Assembly: GCA_902789555.1 (NCBI GenBank)
Contig: CADAOF010000015.1
Span: forward strand, 1-56,046
Length of the DNA: 56,046 nt
Direction: 5' to 3'
Origin: an uncultured Lachnospiraceae bacterium
Lineage (GTDB): Bacteria > Bacillota > Clostridia > Lachnospirales > Lachnospiraceae
Position 1 is the stretch's first letter; each line of letters begins with the position of its first letter. The position numbers and the translations under genes were made by a program. The notes under the pieces were generated by a model. It worked only from the letters and a program-made list of their open reading frames with translations. It was not told where the DNA came from and ran no database searches. Shown piece by piece: positions 42,443 to 50,663 of the stretch.

Positions 42443-42495
42443 GTGTTTCTGGATCAAACCACGTAGCATTTACATAACGTGAAAGGAGAACTCTT

Positions 42496-43887
42496 ATGAA
42501 GAAACTGCTTGCCATGTTCCTGGCGCTGGCAATGGTTCTTTCTCTGGCGGCCTGCGGCGAGCCCGTGACCACTACGGAAGCACCTAAGACCACCGAAGCG
42601 CCGACCACCGAAGCTCCCACCACTGCGCCCGAGACCACCGAAGCGCCCACCACGGCAGAGCCCACCACCACTGCGGCTCCCGAACCCGTCGTGATCGCTT
42701 CCATCCAGGTCATGAACCCTCTGCTGGAAGGCCTGGAAGAAGTCAAGGACCCGAACGCCACCCGCTATAACGCCTACTGGCTGACGGGCTATGCGATGAA
42801 GGACATCGTCGAGAAGAACTTCTGGTTCGACGTTGCCGATGACGCCGTGCTGAGCGCGGTTTCCTACGTCGACATGTATGCCGCGGAATTCGGCGACCTG
42901 GCCACGATGAAGGAACAGGGCCTCTGCCTGAACGTTCCGGAAGGCCTGCAGAAGAACTATCACGAAGGCCTGATGTTCGGCACCGGCATCAAGAAGGACA
43001 ACACCCCTTACAACCTCGGCTGGCTGGTCGTCGGCCCCGAAGCGATCGTTCTGGTCAATGAAGACGGCTATGCCGCGACCGACCTCTTCGAAGATCTGAA
43101 GATGGCGGAAGCCGACTCCTACGATTTCGTCTGCGCCGACGGTTACGCCGAAGAGATCGCCAAGGAAGATCTGGCAGACGTCGAGATCTTCTTCAACGAA
43201 GGCCGCACCGATGCCACCTCCATCGCCTATCCGGATTACACGCTGCAGAACATCCTCTACGTTGTCCCTCACGGCGTGGAAAAAGACAAGACGGCTGACG
43301 TGGAAGTTGCCGAAGGCACCGTTTACAAGATCACCGTAGCCAACACCGCTGTCACGGAGCTGGAAGAGAACTTCGTCGGCCCGTTCGGCGGCACCGTACA
43401 GACCGGTTTCAGAGTCAGCGACATCCTGAAGGCTGCCGAACTCGAAAACGCGAAAGTGGACGTGCAGGCCGTCTCCCTGGGCGACTCCGCCACCACGACC
43501 ATTCCTTTCGATCAGTTCGTTGAACGCTTCATCGTTCCGGTCGACTCCAAGGACCGCGGCGCCTACACGGTAGGCACGAACCAGGAGTACGGCGCAGTGA
43601 CCATCAACTGCGGCTGCTACGTGCTGGGCGAAAACATCCTGCTCTATGTCCCTGAAAGCTACACCAACGAAGCCGGCCTTCCGCTTGCTGACGTCCTTGC
43701 CAAAGTTGGCATCACGGAATGCACTGCCGTGAACGTCATCTGCGCCGACGGCTACAGCGAGACCATCGAAGCTGCCGATCTGGAAGGCGTCTGCATCTTC
43801 CACAATGACGGCCGCATCGACACCAACTCCGTGGCGTACCCTGACTATACGCTGCAGGATGCTGTCAAGATCGAAGTCGTGAAATAA
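42496..43887 (+). CDS. Lipoprotein with duplicated C-terminal motif, unknown function
   Basis: A 463-residue lipoprotein: signal and lipobox LAAC (Cys20), a Thr/Glu/Ala/Pro linker to about 65, then two related halves. Residues 210-259 and 413-463 share CADGY, a following acidic helix, IF-x-N-x-GR-x-D, and AYPDYTLQ (about 25 of 48 identical). The CADGYSE pattern resembles loops of the sulfite-oxidase-type molybdopterin-binding fold, but no cofactor Cys is established. AAAGGAG precedes the ATG. It heads the operon with GGT and the transport-hydrolase modules, so a substrate-binding role is plausible. Confidence 0.72.
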   Translation: MKKLLAMFLALAMVLSLAACGEPVTTTEAPKTTEAPTTEAPTTAPETTEAPTTAEPTTTAAPEPVVIASIQVMNPLLEGLEEVKDPNATRYNAYWLTGYAMKDIVEKNFWFDVADDAVLSAVSYVDMYAAEFGDLATMKEQGLCLNVPEGLQKNYHEGLMFGTGIKKDNTPYNLGWLVVGPEAIVLVNEDGYAATDLFEDLKMAEADSYDFVCADGYAEEIAKEDLADVEIFFNEGRTDATSIAYPDYTLQNILYVVPHGVEKDKTADVEVAEGTVYKITVANTAVTELEENFVGPFGGTVQTGFRVSDILKAAELENAKVDVQAVSLGDSATTTIPFDQFVERFIVPVDSKDRGAYTVGTNQEYGAVTINCGCYVLGENILLYVPESYTNEAGLPLADVLAKVGITECTAVNVICADGYSETIEAADLEGVCIFHNDGRIDTNSVAYPDYTLQDAVKIEVVK

Positions 43888-43903
43888 TCCGATCTGCTGC
43901 AGG

Positions 43904-43937
43904 GGGCGGAGCACTGTGTCTCCGCCCTTTGCCTTTT
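43904..43937 (+). terminator. Terminator or attenuator after the first lipoprotein gene
   Basis: GGGCGGAG, eight-base loop, CTCCGCCC, then TTTGCCTTTTT. It may lower expression of the downstream genes relative to the lipoprotein. A second stem (ACCGGATGCC with GGCTTCCGGT, one mismatch) lies at 43969-43992, followed by TCTTATATCTTC, before the GGT gene. Confidence 0.65.
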
Positions 43938-44037
43938 TAAGGGAGTTTTCCCTATCCCTTCGAGTATAACCGGATGCCGCATGGCTTCCGGTTCTTATAT
44001 CTTCACCAGTAAAGAAAACGAATGAAGGAGAAAACGA

Positions 44038-45858
44038 ATGAAAAAAGCACTTTCTCTGCTGCTCGTGTTCTGCCTGATCCTGGGCACGGCCGCCTGCGGA
44101 CAGAAGCCTGTCGAAACGTCGACGGCGGCGCCTTCCACCGCTGCCCCGCAGACCACGCAGGCAACGGAAGCCCCGACAGAGCCCGCACCGACCGAGCCTG
44201 CTCCGGCCTTCGACGGCGACACCTATAAGACCGGCGCGGCGGGCACGAACGGCGCAGCAGCCTGCGCCTCTTCCCTGGCATCTGACATCGCCGTGCAGAT
44301 CCTGGAGAAGGGCGGCAACGCGGTCGACGCGGCCGTCGCCATGATCTACGCGGTCGGCCTTCTGGAACCGGCAGCCTCCGGCATGGGCGGCGCCGGACAG
44401 ATGGTGATCTATCTGGCTGAAACGAACGAGTACGTATCCATCGAATACATGACGCAGGCGCCGGCAGCAGCCCTGCCCGGCGCGCTGGACGTTTCGACCT
44501 CCAGCACCCCGCCTTCGGTGGAGGCCATCGCGATCCCCGGCGTGGTGCACGGCACCCTGACGGCACTGGAAAAATTCGGCACCATGAGCGCAGCCGAAGT
44601 CCTGCAGCCGGTCATCGACCTGGCCCGGAACGGCTTCCCCTGCACGGCGCGCTGGAACACCAACATTGAAGGCCGTCTGGACAATCTGAAGGCCTACGAC
44701 TACACCCTCGGCCTGTACACCGACGAAGGTTTCCTGTACGAGGTCGGCGACACCATCAAGAACCCCGATCTGGCCGATACGCTGGAAATGCTTGCGAAGG
44801 ACGGCATCAAGGGTTTCTACGACAGCGAATTCACCGACAAGATGGTCAGCCACATCCAGAGCCTGGGCGGCGTGCTGACGCACGAGGATTTTGCCCAATA
44901 CAAGTCCGTGATGCGCGATCCGCTTTCCACCACCTACAACGGCTACACGGTCTATACCACCGGCGGTCCCTCCAACGGTGGCGTAGCCCTGCTGGAAGCC
45001 CTGAACATCCTGGAGCATTTCGATCTGAAGAGTTACGGCTTTGACAGCCCCGAGACCGTACAGATCATGGCGGACGCCTACGCGATGGCCTATCAGGACG
45101 GCGTTTCCTTCATGGGCGACCCCGACTACTACGACCTGCCCGTGGAAACGATCATCTCCAAGGAATATGCCGAAGAGCGCGCCAAGGCGATCACGCCCGG
45201 CGAACGCATCAAGACCGCCAAGGCCGGACGCCTGACGGTGACCCTGTCCGAGACCGGCCAGAAGGTGCTTGACGACTGCACGCCGGATCAGGGCGGCACG
45301 ACCCACCTGGTCTGCGCCGACAAGTTCGGCAACGTGGTCTCCACCACCAATACCAACGGCATCAACTTCGGTTCCGCCGTTGCAGTCCCCGGCACCGGCT
45401 TCGTCTTCTCTGCCCACCTGGGCAACCTGAACAACTCCACTTCCGCCCGTGTCAACATGGTCATGCCGTACATCCGCGTACGTTCGACGACCTGCCCGAC
45501 CATCGTTGCCGGTCCCGACGGCAAGCCGGTCCTCGCGATCGGTTCCCCGGGCAACTGGGCGCTCGTCTCCGCCGCCATCGAAGGCGTCGTGAACTACGCG
45601 ACCTTCGGCATGGGCCTCGGAAACGTGATCAACTCCCCCCGCAGCTACCGCGACGGCATCAGCAAGAACCTGACGATCGAATCCGGCTACAGCGAGGAAA
45701 CGATCAAAAAGCTGGAAGAAATGGGCTTCGTTCTGGAAGATTACGACAAGGATTTCAGTTCCCACGTCGGATCGCTCGCGGGCATTCAGATCAATTCTGA
45801 CGGCTCCTTCTGGGCGCTGGGCGATTTCCGCCGCAATTACGGCGCTTCCGCCTATTAA
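44038..45858 (+). CDS. Gamma-glutamyltransferase-like lipoprotein with altered substrate site
   Basis: A 606-residue Ntn-hydrolase: lipobox TAAC (Cys20), a Pro/Thr/Glu linker to about 58, then the GGT fold. The autoprocessing nucleophile is Thr421 in DQGGTTHLVCAD. Residues that hold the glutamyl group in E. coli GGT are changed by my alignment: Arg114 is Met138 (IEYMTQAP for DFREMAP), Gln430 is His460, Asp433 is Asn463, and oxyanion Gly484 is Asn (GSPGNW). It should therefore self-process but may not use ordinary gamma-glutamyl peptides. AAGGAG precedes the ATG. Its neighbours are pgsB/C/W and zinc hydrolases. Confidence 0.85.
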   Translation: MKKALSLLLVFCLILGTAACGQKPVETSTAAPSTAAPQTTQATEAPTEPAPTEPAPAFDGDTYKTGAAGTNGAAACASSLASDIAVQILEKGGNAVDAAVAMIYAVGLLEPAASGMGGAGQMVIYLAETNEYVSIEYMTQAPAAALPGALDVSTSSTPPSVEAIAIPGVVHGTLTALEKFGTMSAAEVLQPVIDLARNGFPCTARWNTNIEGRLDNLKAYDYTLGLYTDEGFLYEVGDTIKNPDLADTLEMLAKDGIKGFYDSEFTDKMVSHIQSLGGVLTHEDFAQYKSVMRDPLSTTYNGYTVYTTGGPSNGGVALLEALNILEHFDLKSYGFDSPETVQIMADAYAMAYQDGVSFMGDPDYYDLPVETIISKEYAEERAKAITPGERIKTAKAGRLTVTLSETGQKVLDDCTPDQGGTTHLVCADKFGNVVSTTNTNGINFGSAVAVPGTGFVFSAHLGNLNNSTSARVNMVMPYIRVRSTTCPTIVAGPDGKPVLAIGSPGNWALVSAAIEGVVNYATFGMGLGNVINSPRSYRDGISKNLTIESGYSEETIKKLEEMGFVLEDYDKDFSSHVGSLAGIQINSDGSFWALGDFRRNYGASAY

Positions 45859-45873
45859 GGAAAGAAGAACGTC

Positions 45874-47145
45874 ATGCGTGAAGAATATCTCGTCGCTCTC
45901 GTGATGTTCGCGGTGCTGATCATCGGCCAGATCGTCACGAAAAACGAAAAGAAATGGGCTGCGGTCTTTCTGCTCCTGGCATCGGTCGCCGGGAGCCTGG
46001 CCGCCGGCATGGGCATCCGCTTCCGCGAGATCGTGGAAGGCCCCTTCGGTTTCCTGGACGCGGCCTTAAGCGTGTGCGCGGGCGCCCTGTTCACGGGGCT
46101 CCTCTACCGCTGCGGCTTCATGGAAAAGCTGCTTGACCGCATCCTCCGGGTCCGCGGAGACTTCCTGCGGGCGCTGTGCCTTCTGCTCTTCATCGGCATG
46201 CCCGGCATGTTTTCCGGCCTCGCCTCCCTGTCGGTGCTGACGACCGGGAAACTGGCCGGCGAAAAGATGAAGGCGCAGGGGATCGCTGACGGGAAGATCG
46301 CGGTCACCGTCATCGGCGGCGCCTTTTTCGGCATGATGCTGCCTCCCAACTGCCTGCCGGCGATCATCGCCTCGAACGGTGCGGGAAGCGTGCTGCCGAC
46401 GCCGTACGTGGGCTTTTTCATGCCCCTCCTGGTACTGACGCTGCCCTGCCTTCTCCTGTTCACCCTGCTGAACCGGAAGACGCTTTCTCTCCTCCGTGAG
46501 GAAGGAAAAGCGGAAAAGCTTCCTGTTCTGCCTCTCACCGTCTTCATTCTGGTCTGGGCTGCCCTCCTCGTGGAAGGCCTCCTGACCTCTTACGTTTACA
46601 TCGGCGGTAATACGTTAGTCTTCTTCATCGCGTCCCTCCTGCTGGTCTTTGCCGGCGGCGGTGTTTCCGCAGCCGTGGACAGCCTCTATGACGCGGTGAT
46701 CCCCGTGGCGCTCATGTTTGCGCTCGGCAGCTTCATCGAAGTCAGCTCCATGACGGGCGTCCGCGGCATCTACAGCCTGCTGACGCTTCCGCAGACGACG
46801 GGCGGACAGACCACGGCGGTCATGCTGGTCCTGATGGCGATCTCCATTGCCCTCGGCTTCGTCCTTTCCGTCCCGATCCCGGCCTTCCTCGTCACCTACG
46901 CGGTCTTCCCGATCGGCTGGCTGGCCAATCCGGTCATCGTCACCGGGATCTCGGTCGCCGCAGGCATTGCTTATCTTGCCGCGGTCCGCGGCGGACTCTT
47001 CACCGAGACCGCAAGGACCCTGCAGCTGAAGGACGCGAAGTGGGGCGAAAGCCTGAAGCCCCTGCTCCTTCCCGTGCTCCTGATGCTGGTGCTGGCGGTG
47101 ATCATGGTCCTTTACGGAGATCCTCTGGATTTCCTCATCATGTAA
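45874..47145 (+). CDS. DctM-like/ion-transporter-superfamily permease (module 1)
   Basis: A 423-residue protein with about 11-12 hydrophobic helices and two re-entrant-type regions: GMFSGLASLSVLTTG with GGAFFGMMLPPNCLP in the first half, and a similar PIPAFLVTYAVFP stretch in the second. Size and the GG-x-x-x-G-x-x-x-PP loop recall the large TRAP/ion-transporter permeases. It has a full-length paralogue at 49213. A ribosome site (GGAAAGAAG) precedes the ATG, 15 bases after the GGT stop. Substrate is unknown; products of the surface hydrolases are likely. Confidence 0.78.
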   Translation: MREEYLVALVMFAVLIIGQIVTKNEKKWAAVFLLLASVAGSLAAGMGIRFREIVEGPFGFLDAALSVCAGALFTGLLYRCGFMEKLLDRILRVRGDFLRALCLLLFIGMPGMFSGLASLSVLTTGKLAGEKMKAQGIADGKIAVTVIGGAFFGMMLPPNCLPAIIASNGAGSVLPTPYVGFFMPLLVLTLPCLLLFTLLNRKTLSLLREEGKAEKLPVLPLTVFILVWAALLVEGLLTSYVYIGGNTLVFFIASLLLVFAGGGVSAAVDSLYDAVIPVALMFALGSFIEVSSMTGVRGIYSLLTLPQTTGGQTTAVMLVLMAISIALGFVLSVPIPAFLVTYAVFPIGWLANPVIVTGISVAAGIAYLAAVRGGLFTETARTLQLKDAKWGESLKPLLLPVLLMLVLAVIMVLYGDPLDFLIM

Positions 47146-47158
47146 GGAGGCGTTCGTC

Positions 47159-47305
47159 ATGCTGGAAATCATTTATTACGTGATCATAGCCGTCATGGCC
47201 GTGCTCCTGTTTGTCAACATCCTCAAAAAGCGGGATCTCCCGGAACTGATCTGCATCGCCGCGGTGCTGGTCACTTTCGCGCTCCGGGCCCTGCACATCA
47301 AGTAG
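47159..47305 (+). CDS. 48-residue two-helix membrane protein (module 1)
   Basis: Forty-eight codons from an ATG with AAGGAGG eight bases before it, ending in TAG. Two hydrophobic helices (about 3-21 and 28-43) flank a basic turn, NILKKRDLPE, and it closes with LRALHIK. It has exactly the same length and plan as the gene at 50506 in the paralogous module, including VN-x-x-KK-x-D and an LR near the end. It lies 13 bases after the permease and 10 before the hydrolase. I infer a small permease subunit, comparable in position to DctQ of TRAP systems but far smaller. No family is recognised. Confidence 0.82.
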   Translation: MLEIIYYVIIAVMAVLLFVNILKKRDLPELICIAAVLVTFALRALHIK

Positions 47306-47315
47306 GAGGGCGAAG

Positions 47316-48479
47316 ATGAAGAAATTTTCTTATCTCTGGAAAAACGCCCTCGTCCTGGTCCTGGCACTGGTCTTTGCCATCCCCGCCGCCCTTGATTTCA
47401 AGGCCATGCAGAAGCGGGAACCCATTGCGGAGAACGAAGCCCTGACCGAAACGCGCATGCTTTCCGAATACTGCGAAGGTCTGAAAGGAACGCCCGCGGA
47501 TACCGAGATCTACATCCTGGACAGCGGCGTCCCCGGCGGGACCTTCCTGATCTTCGGCGGCACCCATCCTAACGAAACGGCAGGCATGCTGGCCGCCGTC
47601 TCGCTCGTGGAAAACATGAAGCCCACTGCGGGCCGCTTCTTCATCATCCCCTGGCTGAACAAGAGCGGCTTCACCCACACCTCGCCGCTCGACGGCATGC
47701 AGGACTTCTTCGACATCAAGCTGGATGACGGCTCCGTCCGCACCTTCCGCGTGGGCAACCGCCTGACGAATCCCATCCACCAGTGGCCGGACCGCACCTA
47801 CTACGAAGGGACCAGCGGCCGCAAGCTCGTGGGCACGGAGACTGCGGAGATCCGCAACGTCAACCGCATGTACTACGGCAATCCGGACGGCGTTCTGACC
47901 GAGAAGGTCTGCTGGGGCATCTATCAGCTGATCCTGAAAGAAGGCGTCAACCTCACCATGGACATGCACGAAGGCTCGCCGGAATTCCTCTACCTTGACT
48001 GCACGATGGTCAACGAGAAGGCCGACAATCCCACGGCGATGTCGATCGCCCAGGGCATGTCCCTCGACATGGAATTCGACGACCTGACCATGCGGGCGGA
48101 ATTCTCCGGCATGAAGTCCTACGGCCTGTCCCACCGCTCGCTGGGCGACAACACGCCGTCCATGATGACGCTGATGGAGACCTACAACCCGTCCATGGGT
48201 CCGCTCCACGGCAAGATGGATGACGACCTGATCATTAACGGCAACGAGCCGAATTACGTGGAAGCCTATGAGCGCGGCCTGAACTATTTCAAGGTCGACG
48301 ACAGCGGCTATCCGCTCATCAACCGCGTGGCAAGGCACATCACCTGCATCAGTTATCTGGCCAAGAACTACACGGAAGCCCATCCCGACAGAGCCATGGG
48401 CTTCGAAGGCCTGGGAAGCTATGCGGACATGGTGGCCAAAGGCCTCGGCGGCCTGCTGAAACCCGTCGGTCAGAAATGA
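47316..48479 (+). CDS. Membrane-anchored AstE/AspA-type zinc hydrolase (module 1)
   Basis: A 387-residue protein with one N-terminal helix (about 11-26, no lipobox), then an M14-like domain of the succinylglutamate desuccinylase/aspartoacylase type. Zinc ligands are His84 and Glu87 in GGTHPNE and His218 in TMDMHEGSPE; NVNR (183-184) matches the substrate-binding N-R pair, and Glu288 in LMET is the likely general base. It should act outside the membrane on an N-acyl or amide-linked amino acid. TAGGAGGG precedes the ATG. Paralogue of the 50664 product (shared EIYILDSGVPG and NPI-x-QWPD). Confidence 0.88.
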   Translation: MKKFSYLWKNALVLVLALVFAIPAALDFKAMQKREPIAENEALTETRMLSEYCEGLKGTPADTEIYILDSGVPGGTFLIFGGTHPNETAGMLAAVSLVENMKPTAGRFFIIPWLNKSGFTHTSPLDGMQDFFDIKLDDGSVRTFRVGNRLTNPIHQWPDRTYYEGTSGRKLVGTETAEIRNVNRMYYGNPDGVLTEKVCWGIYQLILKEGVNLTMDMHEGSPEFLYLDCTMVNEKADNPTAMSIAQGMSLDMEFDDLTMRAEFSGMKSYGLSHRSLGDNTPSMMTLMETYNPSMGPLHGKMDDDLIINGNEPNYVEAYERGLNYFKVDDSGYPLINRVARHITCISYLAKNYTEAHPDRAMGFEGLGSYADMVAKGLGGLLKPVGQK

Positions 48480-48522
48480 CCGCTCTCTCATATCACATCA
48501 AGAAGCTTTGGAGGAAAGAAAA

Positions 48523-49200
48523 ATGAAGAAGATCTTTGTTCTGCTGCTAGCGGCCCTGCTGCTGCTTATCTCTGCCTGCGGAAGGCAGGAAAACACCCCG
48601 GCTACCGGCCAGAAGGAAACGAACGCCGGAACGGAAGCCTATGATCCCAGCAAGACCGTCGAATTCGAAATGAAGACCAGCGAGACCAACCGTATCGTCA
48701 CGGTCGGCACCGTGGACAAGAGCCTTTACAGCGCTCCGATCCTGATCACCTCCTTCGGTCAGAGCACCGACGCGGCGACCCTGGATACCGCCATGAAGCG
48801 TGCCGGCGCGAATTACGACTACAAGCCGCAGGCGACTGCCGATGAGATCGGCAGCTACAAGACCCTCGTCATCGCCGTCGGCGCCAGCACCAAGGGCCTC
48901 GGCCAGGCCGGCATTTCCGAAAAGGACGAGACCGCCCGTGCGGAAGCCATCATGGCCAAGGCGAAAGAAACCGGTGCGCAGGTCGTCTGCGTGCACATCG
49001 GCGGCGAGACCCGCCGCGGCGTCCTTTCCGACGCGCTTGCCGATCTGGTCCTGCCGCAGTGCAGCCTGATCATCCTGAAGGAAGACGCCAACTGGGACGG
49101 CAAGTTCACGAACTACGCCGATCAGAACAAGCTTCCGATCATTCTGATCTTCGGCCAGAAGGATACCGTCCAGGTCATGACGGACGTCTTCGGCAAATAA
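48523..49200 (+). CDS. DUF6305-like lipoprotein
   Basis: A 225-residue lipoprotein: lipobox ISAC (Cys19), a short linker, then an alpha/beta domain with strands SAPILITSFGQS, YKTLVIAVGAS, GAQVVCVHIGGE, SLIILKE and LPIILIFGQ, the alternation of a Rossmann-like fold. It resembles DUF6305 proteins, whose function is not known. A TTG five codons upstream is rejected because GGAGGAAAG sits directly before the ATG at 48523. It stands just ahead of permease 2 and is my candidate binding component of module 2. Confidence 0.72.
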   Translation: MKKIFVLLLAALLLLISACGRQENTPATGQKETNAGTEAYDPSKTVEFEMKTSETNRIVTVGTVDKSLYSAPILITSFGQSTDAATLDTAMKRAGANYDYKPQATADEIGSYKTLVIAVGASTKGLGQAGISEKDETARAEAIMAKAKETGAQVVCVHIGGETRRGVLSDALADLVLPQCSLIILKEDANWDGKFTNYADQNKLPIILIFGQKDTVQVMTDVFGK

Positions 49201-49212
49201 GGAGAAAAATTC

Positions 49213-50490
49213 TTGGACAGAGAACTGATTTGCTTACTGGTGATGCTGGCAGTCTTTCTGTTGGCTAACCTGCTGGCGAAGCTCCCGGTCAGCATTTCGA
49301 TGGTGCTGGGAGCCGTCGCCGGCGCGCTGGCGGGCGGACAGGGCATTCCTCTGCGGCATCTGTTTGAAGGGACCTTCACCTATCTGGATACGATCCTGAT
49401 CATCTCCGCGGCCATGCTGTTCATGACCGTGATCCAGGAATCCGGCGCACTGGAAGCCCTCAATGCCGTGATCGTGACCCGTTTCTACAAGAAGCCGGCG
49501 CTCATGCTGATCCTGCTCATGTTCATGATCATGTTCCCCGGGATGATCACCGGTTCCTCCACGGCCGCCGTGCTTTCCGCCGGCGCCCTCGTGGCCCCGG
49601 TGCTGCTCCTCATCGGCATCCCGAAGGAAAAGACCGGCGCCATCATCGCGATGGGCGCCATCATGGGCATGGCGGCACCGCCCATCAACATCCCCGCCCT
49701 GCTGATCGCGGGCGGCGTGGACATGCCGTACATCGGCTTCGAAGGCCCGCTCTTCTTCATCACCGTCCCCTGCGCGGTCATCGCGGTCCTGATCCTGGGC
49801 CTTAAGCACTGCAAGGGACTGGACATTGAAAAGCTGAAGGCGGAGCTCGATCTGGAGATCGGAAAGAAATACGGCTTCCGGCTGTACATCCCGATCTTCG
49901 TGCTGATCATCCTGCTGGTCGTCTCCAAGCTGGTGCCGTCGCTTCCGCAGCTCGGCACGGCGCTGATCTTCCTGATCTCCGCTGCCGTAGGCTGCTTCAC
50001 CGGCCGCCGCTTCAACGTCTGGGAGAAGTCCCTGAGCGCCATGGAGACCACGATCCCGGTCCTCGGCAAGCTCATGGGCGTGGGCATGTTCATTCAGGTG
50101 CTTACGCTGGTTGGCGCGCGCGGCTGGATCGTCGTCAGCGCCCTCAGCCTCGGTACCGTGATGCTCTACATCTTCTCCTGCACCATCATGCCCGCCTTCG
50201 GCGCCATCAGTTCCTACGGCGCGGCGTCGGTCATGGGCGTTCCCTTCCTGCTGGTGCTGCTGCAGACCGGCGGGAGCAACGATATCGTGCTGTGCTGCAT
50301 GCTTTCCTTCCTCTGCTGTCTGGGCGACCTGATGCCGCCGACGGCGCTGGCCGGCAACTATGCCGCACAGATCGTGGGCCTCAAATACGGCCCCGTCCTG
50401 GAGAAATGCGTGATCCCCTTCCTGATCTGCCTGGCCGCCGGCCTGCTCTGCCTGATCTTCTCGGGATCGCTGTCATTCCTTACGGCTTAA
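49213..50490 (+). CDS. DctM-like/ion-transporter-superfamily permease (module 2)
   Basis: A 425-residue permease with about 11-12 helices. It has GMITGSSTAAVLSAG with MGAIMGMAAPPINIP (first re-entrant loop) and AFGAISSYGAA with GDLMPPTALAG (second). The helix plan equals that of the 45874 product, though residues differ widely. The start is a TTG at 49213, eight bases after AAGGAG; no in-frame ATG is near. It follows the DUF6305-like lipoprotein by 12 bases. Clear TRAP-type features support carboxylate or amino-acid-derivative import. Confidence 0.82.
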   Translation: MDRELICLLVMLAVFLLANLLAKLPVSISMVLGAVAGALAGGQGIPLRHLFEGTFTYLDTILIISAAMLFMTVIQESGALEALNAVIVTRFYKKPALMLILLMFMIMFPGMITGSSTAAVLSAGALVAPVLLLIGIPKEKTGAIIAMGAIMGMAAPPINIPALLIAGGVDMPYIGFEGPLFFITVPCAVIAVLILGLKHCKGLDIEKLKAELDLEIGKKYGFRLYIPIFVLIILLVVSKLVPSLPQLGTALIFLISAAVGCFTGRRFNVWEKSLSAMETTIPVLGKLMGVGMFIQVLTLVGARGWIVVSALSLGTVMLYIFSCTIMPAFGAISSYGAASVMGVPFLLVLLQTGGSNDIVLCCMLSFLCCLGDLMPPTALAGNYAAQIVGLKYGPVLEKCVIPFLICLAAGLLCLIFSGSLSFLTA

Positions 50491-50505
50491 GGAGGGCCTG
50501 AAAAC

Positions 50506-50652
50506 ATGCAGATCGTATATCTCATCATTCTGGCCTTCGTGCTGGTGCTGATCGTCGTCAACATGTTCAAAAAGAAGGATAACTTCTTTTTCCAGCTGGA
50601 CGCGGCGCTCGTGATGATCACGCTGCTGCTGCGCCTGCTGCTGCTGAAGTAG
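50506..50652 (+). CDS. 48-residue two-helix membrane protein (module 2)
   Basis: Forty-eight codons starting MQIVYLIILAF, with a first helix about 2-20, a basic turn NMFKKKDN, a second helix about 30-46 and the end LRLLLLK. AAGGAGGG lies before the ATG. It occupies the same slot, 15 bases after the permease and 11 before the hydrolase, as the gene at 47159 and has the same length. Conservation of length, turn and position between two diverged modules argues that it is a real functional gene rather than a chance frame. Confidence 0.82.
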   Translation: MQIVYLIILAFVLVLIVVNMFKKKDNFFFQLDAALVMITLLLRLLLLK

Positions 50653-50663
50653 GGGGTGAACGC

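Noticed and set aside
42454-45765. A 1103-codon open frame on the minus strand opposite the lipoprotein and GGT-like genes
   Set aside because: It mirrors two well-supported plus-strand genes with signal peptides and an active-site motif. In GC-rich coding DNA the antisense frame is often open, and the translation has low-complexity GG/RR/VV patterns with no domain.
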